A stretch of DNA of 64,000 nt. Source: CALODL01 sp942492115. GTDB taxonomy: Bacteria; Planctomycetota; Phycisphaerae; UBA1845; CAIVHJ01. Where the stretch lies: contig CALODL010000024.1 of the NCBI GenBank assembly GCA_942492115.1, positions 186,001-250,000 of the forward strand, in the 5' to 3' direction. The notes below the pieces were generated by a model that was given only the letters and a program-made list of their open reading frames with translations, was not told where the DNA came from and did no database searches. A program made the position numbers and the translations under genes. This document shows, piece by piece, positions 16,016 to 23,914 of this stretch; position 1 is the first letter of the stretch; each line of letters begins with the position of its first letter.

Positions 16016-17118
16016 AGTTCATCGACGAATACCGCAACGGGCCCGCCGCACAGCGTCTGGCGGCTGCGATCGCGCGCATGACCACACGGGATCATGTGCT
16101 CATGGAGATTTGCGGTGGTCAGACCCATACCATCGTCAAGTTTGGCATCGATACGCTGCTGCCCGAACGCATCACGCTGATACATGGCCCGGGATGTCCC
16201 GTTTGCGTAACTCCCGTAGCGGTCATCGACAAAGCGATCGCCCTTGCGCAGCAGCCACAGATCACCCTGTGCTCATTCGGAGACATGCTCCGCGTGCCGG
16301 GCAGCACGAGCGACCTTCTCAGAGTCAAAGCCGCCGGTGGTGATGTGCGCATGGTCTATTCGCCACTTGACGCCGTGGACATCGCCGAGCGTCTGCCCGA
16401 TCGAGAAGTTGTATTTCTTGCAGTGGGGTTCGAAACAACAGCGCCGGCCAACGCCATGGCCGTGCGCATGGCTGCCGTGCGCAAGATCGAGAACTTCTCC
16501 ATCCTCGTGTCACACGTACTCGTTCCTCCCGCAATGGAGTCCATCCTGTCATCGCCGGACAATCGTGTGCAGGGTTTTCTAGCGGCCGGCCATGTCTGTG
16601 CGATCATGGGCTACACCGAGTACGTACCCATCGCGAAGCGTTACAACGTGCCCGTCGTCGTCACGGGTTTCGAGCCACTCGACATCCTTCAGGGTGTCGC
16701 CATGTGCATCAAGCAACTCGAAGAAGGGCGTGCTGAAGTCGAGAACCAATACAGCCGCGCAGTGCGACGCAGGGGCAACATCGACGCCCAGGCGTTGATG
16801 CGCGATGTGTTCGCCGTCGTGTCACGTGACTGGCGTGGCCTGGGCACGATTCCACACAGCGGCCTGGGTCTTGCTCAGAATTACGCGCGCTTCGATGCCG
16901 AAAAGAAATTCAATATCGCTGCCTGCGGAGGTCAGGAATCGCCCCTGTGCCTCAGTGGCATGATACTGCAAGGGCACAAGAAACCTCATGATTGTGCCGC
17001 CTTTGGTGTCGAGTGTACGCCGGAGCATCCCCTTGGTGCGCCCATGGTGTCGTCAGAAGGCGCCTGTGCCGCCTACTACAGATATCGCGACCATGATGTC
17101 CGCACGACTGCGGTCTGA
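16012..17118 (+). CDS. hypD: Hydrogenase assembly protein HypD
   Basis: This 368-residue iron-sulfur protein contains CGGQTHTIVKFG (about 38-49), HGPGCPVCVTP (about 60-70), GFETTAPA, and the C-terminal cysteine region ACGGQESPLCLSGMILQG...CAAFG. HypD is the scaffold with a [4Fe-4S] cluster on which the CN and CO ligands are attached to iron, working with HypC and HypE. The length is typical. It overlaps hypC by ATGA and is 11 bp from hypE. Confidence 0.97.
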   Translation: MKFIDEYRNGPAAQRLAAAIARMTTRDHVLMEICGGQTHTIVKFGIDTLLPERITLIHGPGCPVCVTPVAVIDKAIALAQQPQITLCSFGDMLRVPGSTSDLLRVKAAGGDVRMVYSPLDAVDIAERLPDREVVFLAVGFETTAPANAMAVRMAAVRKIENFSILVSHVLVPPAMESILSSPDNRVQGFLAAGHVCAIMGYTEYVPIAKRYNVPVVVTGFEPLDILQGVAMCIKQLEEGRAEVENQYSRAVRRRGNIDAQALMRDVFAVVSRDWRGLGTIPHSGLGLAQNYARFDAEKKFNIAACGGQESPLCLSGMILQGHKKPHDCAAFGVECTPEHPLGAPMVSSEGACAAYYRYRDHDVRTTAV

Positions 17119-17129
17119 GGAGGTTAGCC

Positions 17130-18176
17130 ATGTCGAACGTCACCCGCGCCTGCCCGGTCACGATGAACTCAGAGCAACAGGTCCTCATGGCCCATGGCGG
17201 CGGTGGCACACTGATGCACGGCCTCATCGAGACCATGTTCCGCGCCAAGTTCAGCAACCCGCTGCTCGATCAGGGGCATGACGGTGCGGTCCTCGAACTT
17301 GGCGGGCAACGTCTGGCCATGAGTACTGACTCATTCGTCGTTTCGCCGCTGATCTTCCCTGGAGGAGACATTGGATCATTGGCGGTACACGGGACGGTCA
17401 ACGATCTCGCGATGTGTGGTGCGACGCCACTCTTTCTCTCGGTTGGCTTCATCATCGAAGAAGGGTTAGCGATGAACACTCTCGACGTCATCACCACGTC
17501 GATGCATCGTGCAGCCCGGGACGCCGGCGTGCGCATCATCACCGGCGACACCAAGGTCGTCGACCATGGTAAGGGCGACGGGTTGTTCATCAACACGGCG
17601 GGAATCGGTTCCGTCTCACCCGGTATCGACATTGGCCCACACCGCGTCCAGGCCGGCGACGTGGTCATCGTCAACGGAGACATTGGCCGCCATGGCGTGG
17701 CGATCATGGCCCAGCGTGAGGGCCTGGAGTTCGAGAGTACGATCGAAAGCGATGCCGCATCCCTGAATCACCTGGTGCACGAGCTCCTCGATGCAAACCT
17801 GCGTATCCACTGCATGCGTGACTTGACCCGGGGCGGGCTGATCAGCGCCCTGAATGAAATTGCCAGCGCTTCCCGACTGACCATCGATATCGAGGAATCC
17901 GCCACGGTCATCAACGACGACGTCCGTGGCGCCTGTGAACTCCTCGGGCTCGATCCGCTGGGGGTCGCCTGCGAAGGACGCTGCGTGATGTTCTGCCCCC
18001 AGGATTCGGCGGCGGAGGTGCTCGACATCCTGCGCCGCGACCCGCTGGGCCGTGGCGCGACCCGGATTGGCACCGTGACCTCGGAACCGGGAGCCCGCGT
18101 TACGCTGACCAGCACAATCGGGCCTCGGCGTGTGCTCCAGATGCTCAGCGGCGAGCAGCTGCCGCGTATCTGCTGA
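17130..18176 (+). CDS. hypE: Hydrogenase maturation protein HypE
   Basis: The 348-residue protein has the PurM/AIRS-like fold of HypE: AHGGGGTLMHGLIE, DSFVVSPLIFPGGDIG, GTVNDLAMCGA, TGDTKVV. It ends with the strict family tail PRIC, whose terminal C348 carries the thiocarboxamide that is dehydrated to thiocyanate. An AGGAGG ribosome site lies just before the ATG. It is the last gene of the hydrogenase unit, and a gap of more than 100 bp with its own signals separates it from the next gene. Confidence 0.97.
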   Translation: MSNVTRACPVTMNSEQQVLMAHGGGGTLMHGLIETMFRAKFSNPLLDQGHDGAVLELGGQRLAMSTDSFVVSPLIFPGGDIGSLAVHGTVNDLAMCGATPLFLSVGFIIEEGLAMNTLDVITTSMHRAARDAGVRIITGDTKVVDHGKGDGLFINTAGIGSVSPGIDIGPHRVQAGDVVIVNGDIGRHGVAIMAQREGLEFESTIESDAASLNHLVHELLDANLRIHCMRDLTRGGLISALNEIASASRLTIDIEESATVINDDVRGACELLGLDPLGVACEGRCVMFCPQDSAAEVLDILRRDPLGRGATRIGTVTSEPGARVTLTSTIGPRRVLQMLSGEQLPRIC

Positions 18177-18259
18177 ACCCTGGCACAGACTTGCGGAAAA
18201 TAACGCACACCATGAGGCGCCAGCCTCGCGGATGGCCGAACACTCGCCCACGATCAGCC

Positions 18260-18286
18260 TGCCAGGACGCCTGGCACGGTGCGTGC
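18260..18286 (+). promoter_or_regulatory. Inverted repeat overlapping a sigma-54-like -24/-12 element
   Basis: TGCCAGG-ACG-CCTGGCA (18260-18276) is a perfect 7-bp-arm palindrome. Its right arm merges into TGGCACG-GTGC-GTGC (18272-18286), which matches the sigma-54 consensus with correct 10-nt spacing and one mismatch (G for T in TTGC). A start near 18298 would be almost leaderless for the ATG at 18300, so either translation starts at 18354 or the element is not used. The region 18177-18259 shows nothing else clear. Confidence 0.4.
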
Positions 18287-18299
18287 AAATCCACTCGTC

Positions 18300-21200
18300 A
18301 TGAACGCAGCAGCCCCCGAAACGAACCGGGACCCCAGCCGCCAGCACGCTGTGATGGACGGTAATGAAGCCGCCGCATCCGTGGCCTATCGGCTCAACGA
18401 GGTCATCGCAATCTATCCCATCACGCCCTCGTCTCCGATGGGCGAACTGTCAGATGAGTGGGCCGCCCGCGACCTGCCCAACATCTGGGGCAACCGGCCC
18501 GAAGTCGTCGAAATGCAGTCCGAGGGTGGAGCCGCCGGCGCCATCCATGGTGCCCTGCAGGCCGGGGCTCTGGCGACGACGTTCACCGCTTCGCAGGGCC
18601 TGCTACTCATGATCCCGAACATGTACAAGATCGCCGGCGAACAGACGGCGATGTGCATGCATGTGGCGGCCCGCACTCTGGCGACCCATGCCCTGTCGAT
18701 TTTCGGCGACCATTCAGACGTTATGGCCTGCCGTCAAACGGGTTTCGCAATGCTGGCATCCAATACCGTTCAGCAGGCGCATGACATGGCATGTATCGGC
18801 CAGGCCTCGGCCCTGGCCAGCCGGGTCCCCTGCCTGCATTTCTTCGACGGGTTTAGAACGTCCCATGAAGTCAACAAGATCGAGATGCTCTCGGACGACG
18901 ATCTGCGTTCGATGATCGACGCCGACGATGTGCAAGCTCATCACGACCGCGCGCTCACCCCCGACCATCCGGTTCTCCGCGGTAGCGCCCAGAACCCTGA
19001 TGTGTTCTTCCAGGCACGGGAAGCTGCAAACCCGTTGTACCTCGAATGCCCTAATGTCATCGAGGAGTTCATGCGCCGTTTTGAACGGCTCACGGGTCGC
19101 GGGTACCAGCTCTTCGAATACCATGGTGATCCCGAGCCTGACCGCGTCATCATGCTGATGGGTTCGGCAGTTGAAACCGCACGTGCGACGGTGGATGCAC
19201 TCAACGCACGAGGTCAGCGCGTCGGCGTCGTCGCCGTCCATCTGTATCGCCCGTTCTCGACCGCCCACCTCGTGGCTGCGCTACCGGACAGCGTGAAATC
19301 GCTCGCCGTGTTGGATCGGACCAAGGAGCCGGGCGCCGTCGGCGACCCACTCTATCTTGACACCGTGGCCGCGCTACAGCAGCACGGTCGCGGAAACATC
19401 CGCGTCATTGGCGGACGTTACGGATTGTCGAGCAAGGAGTTCACGCCAGCCATGGTTGCTTCGGTGTTTGACGAACTGCACAAGTCCGCCCCCAAGCCCC
19501 AATTCACGGTCGGCATCGTCGACGATGTCACGCATTTGGCACTTCCGCTCGATACAACGCTCGAATTGCAGCCGGCCGATGCCGTTCAGGCTGTGTTCTA
19601 CGGACTCGGATCAGACGGCACCGTCGGGGCCAATAAGAGCAGCATCAAGATCATCGGCGCCCTCCCGAACCGCCACGCTCAGGGCTACTTCGTCTATGAC
19701 TCAAAGAAGTCGGGCGCTATGACGGTGTCACACTTACGTTTTGGACCTTCACCGATCGCCGCTCCCTACCTCATCGACCGGGCGGACTTTGTCGCGTGCA
19801 GCCAGTCGACGCTGCTTGATCGTGTCGATGTTTTGGAGCGTGCCGCCGAAGGGGCGAACTTCCTACTCAACACCACCGCTGATCCCGAGCATGCGTTTGA
19901 TACGCTGACTCGTGAGATGCAGGAACAGATCATTGAACGCAAACTCTCGTTCCACGTCATCGACGCCAGTCGCGTTGCCCGTGAGTGTGGCATCGCCGGT
20001 CGAACCAATATGGTCATGCAGACCTGCTTCTTTGCCTTGTCTGGAGTCCTGCCGCGCGACGAGGCCCTCGAGCAGATCAAATCCTCGATTCGCAAGACCT
20101 ACGCCAAGAAAGGCAGCGACATCATCCAGCGCAACTGTGGCGCCGTCGACATGGCCCTCGATTTCCTGAGGAAGGTCGTTGTGCCTTCCACTGCCCGTTC
20201 TACGCGGACGAAGCCCCCCATCGTCCCGGACCACGCGCCCGATTTCGTCAAACGGGTCACCGGGGTGATGATGTCCGGGCATGGCGATTTGCTCCCGGTG
20301 AGCGCCTTCCCCGTCGACGGGACCTGGCCGGTGGGCACGGCACGGTGGGAAAAACGTGGCATCGCCGAGAAAGTCCCCACATGGGACCCGAAGATCTGCA
20401 TCCAGTGCAACAAGTGCGCCATGGTCTGTCCCCATGCGGCCATTCGGGCCAAGGCGTACGACGGTGATCTGCTGGCTTCGGCGCCGGCGAGTTTTCTATC
20501 GAACGACTACAAGGCCAGGGACTTCCGTGGGATGAAGTATACGATCCAGGTCGCGCCCGAGGACTGCACCGGGTGCAACCTGTGTGTCAATATTTGTCCT
20601 GCAAAGGACAAGGCCAATCCGCGGCACAAAGCGATCGACATGACCCCGCTGGCTGAGGTGCTCGACCGCGAACGGAGTCATTTCGAGTTCTTCCTCGACC
20701 TGCCCGAGACCGATCGCGCCGCGGTTGTCAAGCTTGACGTGAAGGGTTCGCAGTTGTTGCAACCGTTATTCGAATACTCCGGGGCGTGCGCCGGATGCGG
20801 CGAGACCCCTTATATCAAACTCATGACGCAGTTATTTGGCGATCGTGTGTTGATTGCCAACGCAACGGGCTGCTCGAGTATCTACGGGGGCAATCTGCCC
20901 ACCACGCCGTTCACGACGAACTGTGACGGACGCGGGCCAACATGGTCCAACTCGCTCTTTGAGGACAACGCTGAGTTTGGCCTGGGGCTGCGACTGGGCG
21001 TCAACAGTCAGGCAACCCACGCACACAATCTTCTGATGACCCTGTCCGAGCACATCGACAGTGCGACGCTGGCACAACTGCGCAATCCGATGCCGACCGA
21101 TGAAGTGCACATTGGTGAACGCCGTGAGGCGGTGGCCCGACTACGGGACGCGCTGTCCCGACTCGACTTGCCGGCAGCTCGACGAATGATACGACTTGCC

Positions 21201-21932
21201 GACTACCTCGTGCACAAGAGTGTGTGGCTCGTCGGCGGGGATGGCTGGGCGTATGACATCGGATACGGCGGCCTCGACCACGTGCTGTCCATGCAACACA
21301 ATGTCAATGTCCTGGTTCTGGACACAGAGGTGTATTCCAACACCGGTGGTCAGTCATCGAAGGCGACGCCTCTCGGTGCGGCCGCCAAATTCGCAGCGCG
21401 GGGCAAGGAAATCGACAAAAAGGATCTTGGCCTGATGGCCATGCAGTACGGGCACGTTTACGTCGCCAGTGTCGCTTTTGGTGCCAAGGACAACCATACC
21501 GTACAGGTGATGCGTGAAGCCGAAAGCTATGACGGGCCGTCACTCATCATTGCATACAGTCATTGTATCGCCCATGGCTACGATATGCAGTTCGGCCTGG
21601 ACCAACAGAAGCGGGCCGTGGATTGCGGGATCTGGCCGCTGTTTCGCTACGATCCGCGCCGGGTTGATGAGGGGTTGCCGCCGCTGGTCATGGATGCACC
21701 AACGGGGCGCTCACAAGTCCTGGATTACATGCGCAATGAGATGCGCTTCCGCATGGTCGAGCGCATGGATCCCGACCGCTTCAAGCGCTTGTCACATCAA
21801 GCTCAAGTATCCGCCGAAAGGCGGGTCGCGACCTATCGTCATTTTGCAGAGCTGCGCATGCCCCGTCCACCACAAGGCCAGGGTGAAGATGAGCCGGCGT
21901 GCGCCGTACCGGCCGCTGGGAGTGAATCATGA
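18300..21932 (+). CDS. nifJ: Pyruvate:ferredoxin (flavodoxin) oxidoreductase, single-chain
   Basis: This approximately 1210-residue single-chain enzyme has the full domain order: pyrimidine-binding domain (MDGNEAAASVAYRLNEV, IYPITPSSPMGE), the gamma-type domain (FYGLGSDGTVGANKSSIK), an EKR-like stretch, and two [4Fe-4S] motifs CIQCNKCAMVCPH (about C700) and CTGCNLCVNICP (about C755). The thiamine diphosphate domain follows with CAGCGETPY (about 828), GGDGWAYDIGYGG (about 979) and NTGGQSSKATPLG. It oxidises pyruvate to acetyl-CoA and CO2 with ferredoxin as acceptor, or the reverse. No clear ribosome site supports any start; ATG 18300 is used, GTG 18279 and ATG 18354 are alternatives. It overlaps the next gene by ATGA. 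Confidence 0.96.
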   Translation: MNAAAPETNRDPSRQHAVMDGNEAAASVAYRLNEVIAIYPITPSSPMGELSDEWAARDLPNIWGNRPEVVEMQSEGGAAGAIHGALQAGALATTFTASQGLLLMIPNMYKIAGEQTAMCMHVAARTLATHALSIFGDHSDVMACRQTGFAMLASNTVQQAHDMACIGQASALASRVPCLHFFDGFRTSHEVNKIEMLSDDDLRSMIDADDVQAHHDRALTPDHPVLRGSAQNPDVFFQAREAANPLYLECPNVIEEFMRRFERLTGRGYQLFEYHGDPEPDRVIMLMGSAVETARATVDALNARGQRVGVVAVHLYRPFSTAHLVAALPDSVKSLAVLDRTKEPGAVGDPLYLDTVAALQQHGRGNIRVIGGRYGLSSKEFTPAMVASVFDELHKSAPKPQFTVGIVDDVTHLALPLDTTLELQPADAVQAVFYGLGSDGTVGANKSSIKIIGALPNRHAQGYFVYDSKKSGAMTVSHLRFGPSPIAAPYLIDRADFVACSQSTLLDRVDVLERAAEGANFLLNTTADPEHAFDTLTREMQEQIIERKLSFHVIDASRVARECGIAGRTNMVMQTCFFALSGVLPRDEALEQIKSSIRKTYAKKGSDIIQRNCGAVDMALDFLRKVVVPSTARSTRTKPPIVPDHAPDFVKRVTGVMMSGHGDLLPVSAFPVDGTWPVGTARWEKRGIAEKVPTWDPKICIQCNKCAMVCPHAAIRAKAYDGDLLASAPASFLSNDYKARDFRGMKYTIQVAPEDCTGCNLCVNICPAKDKANPRHKAIDMTPLAEVLDRERSHFEFFLDLPETDRAAVVKLDVKGSQLLQPLFEYSGACAGCGETPYIKLMTQLFGDRVLIANATGCSSIYGGNLPTTPFTTNCDGRGPTWSNSLFEDNAEFGLGLRLGVNSQATHAHNLLMTLSEHIDSATLAQLRNPMPTDEVHIGERREAVARLRDALSRLDLPAARRMIRLADYLVHKSVWLVGGDGWAYDIGYGGLDHVLSMQHNVNVLVLDTEVYSNTGGQSSKATPLGAAAKFAARGKEIDKKDLGLMAMQYGHVYVASVAFGAKDNHTVQVMREAESYDGPSLIIAYSHCIAHGYDMQFGLDQQKRAVDCGIWPLFRYDPRRVDEGLPPLVMDAPTGRSQVLDYMRNEMRFRMVERMDPDRFKRLSHQAQVSAERRVATYRHFAELRMPRPPQGQGEDEPACAVPAAGSES

Positions 21933-22927
21933 ATCTATCCACGACTTATCTGGGACTGCCGCTTCCTCATCCCTTCATTGCTGGCGCCTCACCGCTGGCC
22001 GACAGCCTGGACAGCATCCGCCGCTTCGAAGACGTAGGACTCGCGGCCGTGGTGGTACGCTCTCTATTTCAGGAGCAACTCGATAACGAGGCACTGGCAG
22101 CACATCATGCGACCGAAGCCCATGCCCACTCATATGGTGAAGCCACGACGTACTTGCCCGAGCACGATGACTACGTCCTCGGTCCTGAGGAATATCTCGC
22201 GCACTTGAGCCGCCTCAAGTCGGCTCTCGATATTCCAATCATCGCCTCGCTGAACGGCTCGTCGAGCGGCGGTTGGCTGACGTACGCCAAGATGATCGAG
22301 CAGACCGGCGTAGATGCCTTGGAACTGAACGTCTATGACGTGGTCGTCGATTTCGATCGCAGTAGTGCTGAGATCGAACAGGATGCCCTGGACATGGTGC
22401 GTGCCATACGTGCGAATATCGATATCCCGATCGCTGTCAAATTGGGGCCATTCTACACGGCTCTGCCCCACTTCGCCCGGGGACTGATCAATGCCGGAGC
22501 GAACGGCCTCGTGTTGTTCAATCGGTTCTTCGCGCCTGATGTCGATTTGGAAGAACTCGAACTCCATCCACGCCTGCAGCTTTCCGACTCGTCTGAACTT
22601 CCGCTGCGCTTGCGCTGGCTGGCCATCCTCAGCGAACGGATCGATGCATCACTGGCAGTATCGGGTGGCGTACATTCGCCGCAAGATGCAATCAAGGCAG
22701 TGATGTGTGGGGCCCACGCCGTCCAGATGGTGTCGGCATTCCTCAAAGAGGGGCCGCTCTATCTATCACGTATTTGTCACACGATTCAAGCCTGGCTTCA
22801 GGACGAAGAATACGAATCGCTTGAACAGATGCACGGCAGCATGGGCTGGACCAGGTGTCCCAATCCACAGGCATTGTCACGCGTCAACTACATGCATCTG
22901 CTCAAGACGTGGAAGCCCGAGGAATGA
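21929..22927 (+). CDS. Dihydroorotate-dehydrogenase-like flavoprotein
   Basis: The 332-residue TIM-barrel protein resembles class 1 dihydroorotate dehydrogenases: MNLSTTYLGLPLPHPFIAGASPL at the start, IIASLNGSSSGGW, ALELNVYDV, VKLGPFY, and the FMN phosphate site VSGGVHSPQDAIKAVMCGAHAVQM. Proteins of this branch often sit beside pyruvate:ferredoxin oxidoreductase genes and are annotated only as PyrD-like; their substrate is uncertain. The 4-bp ATGA overlap with nifJ shows co-translation. I do not assign it to pyrimidine synthesis with confidence because no other pyr gene is near. Confidence 0.85.
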   Translation: MNLSTTYLGLPLPHPFIAGASPLADSLDSIRRFEDVGLAAVVVRSLFQEQLDNEALAAHHATEAHAHSYGEATTYLPEHDDYVLGPEEYLAHLSRLKSALDIPIIASLNGSSSGGWLTYAKMIEQTGVDALELNVYDVVVDFDRSSAEIEQDALDMVRAIRANIDIPIAVKLGPFYTALPHFARGLINAGANGLVLFNRFFAPDVDLEELELHPRLQLSDSSELPLRLRWLAILSERIDASLAVSGGVHSPQDAIKAVMCGAHAVQMVSAFLKEGPLYLSRICHTIQAWLQDEEYESLEQMHGSMGWTRCPNPQALSRVNYMHLLKTWKPEE

Positions 22928-23085
22928 ACTTCTCTCTACAGAACCACGTGGATCGCAGTTTTTCGGCTTGCACCGACGCGCACAATGAGTGCATCGGCCG
23001 CAGGTTGTAGATGTAATGAACCGGGCTACGCCTGTGAGTTTAATGATCCTCGACACTGTCACGCCGGCACACTACATTATCTGGC

Positions 23086-23913
23086 GTGGTTCACTCAACG
23101 GCACAACAACCGCCTCCCCTGGCGAGCCTGCAGTATCTCGCGCGCGATATGGTGTCCGCAGAGCGTGTGCAGCTGGCCAATGGTACGGCCATGGTATTCT
23201 CGACACGCGCAGTCGACAAAGCCACTGCCAACGAGGACGCCGCCTCGATCATCCAGATCAACGATCAGTGTGCCGTACTCATGGTCTGCGACGGGGTAGG
23301 CGGGAGTCGCGCGGGAGATGCGGCCGCACGGACGACTATCGAACGCCTGAGCATCGCATTGGAAGCTGGTGGGAACGACGTCCGCGGCGCCATTCTGGAT
23401 GGCATCGAACAGGCCAACCGTGCCGTGCGCCAGCTTGAAACCGGCGCGGCCACGACTTTGTCCCTTGCCGAGATTGACGGCGAACGCACCCGTTCCTACC
23501 ACATTGGGGATTCGCAACTTCTACAAGTAGGGCAACGTGGCAAGATCAAACAGCTCACGGTGTCTCATTCGCCAGTGGGCTTTGCTGTCGAAGCGGGGCT
23601 GATCGACAACACCGAAGCCATGCACCACGAGGCACGTCACCTTGTCTCCAATGTCATTGGAACTGCCGACATGAGAATCGAGGTCGGTTCACGATGCAAG
23701 ATGGCTTCCCGCGACACACTCATACTCGCCAGCGACGGACTGTTCGATAATCTGCACATTGATGAAATTGTCGAAACCATTCGCAAAGGCCGGATCGAAG
23801 CGGTAGCACAGGCACTGATCACGGCGACCCATAGCCGCATGACCACCGTGTCACCGGACGTACCATCCAAGCCTGATGACCTTACGTTCATCGTCTTCCG
23901 GAGACACGGCTGA
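23086..23913 (+). CDS. PP2C-family serine/threonine phosphatase
   Basis: The metal-binding motifs of PPM/PP2C phosphatases appear in order: NEDAASI, MVCDGVGGSRAGD, a middle SYHIGDSQLLQV, ILASDGLFDN and a final PDDLTFIVFR. The protein is cytosolic, with no membrane segment or extra domain. GTG 23086 gives 275 residues; ATG 23149 (MVSAERVQLANG) would remove 21 weakly conserved residues and is an alternative. The ends of this gene and of the giant secreted-protein gene converge with a single base between stop codons. It could reverse phosphorylation by the two Ser/Thr kinases about 11 kb away, but that link is inferred. Confidence 0.88.
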   Translation: MVHSTAQQPPPLASLQYLARDMVSAERVQLANGTAMVFSTRAVDKATANEDAASIIQINDQCAVLMVCDGVGGSRAGDAAARTTIERLSIALEAGGNDVRGAILDGIEQANRAVRQLETGAATTLSLAEIDGERTRSYHIGDSQLLQVGQRGKIKQLTVSHSPVGFAVEAGLIDNTEAMHHEARHLVSNVIGTADMRIEVGSRCKMASRDTLILASDGLFDNLHIDEIVETIRKGRIEAVAQALITATHSRMTTVSPDVPSKPDDLTFIVFRRHG

Positions 23914-23914
23914 T

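Noticed and set aside
18181..18194. TGGCACAGACTTGC just after hypE, resembling a sigma-54 promoter
   Set aside because: Only 9 nt separate GG and GC; sigma-54 needs 10, and the -24 part is less exact. The element at 18272 has proper spacing.
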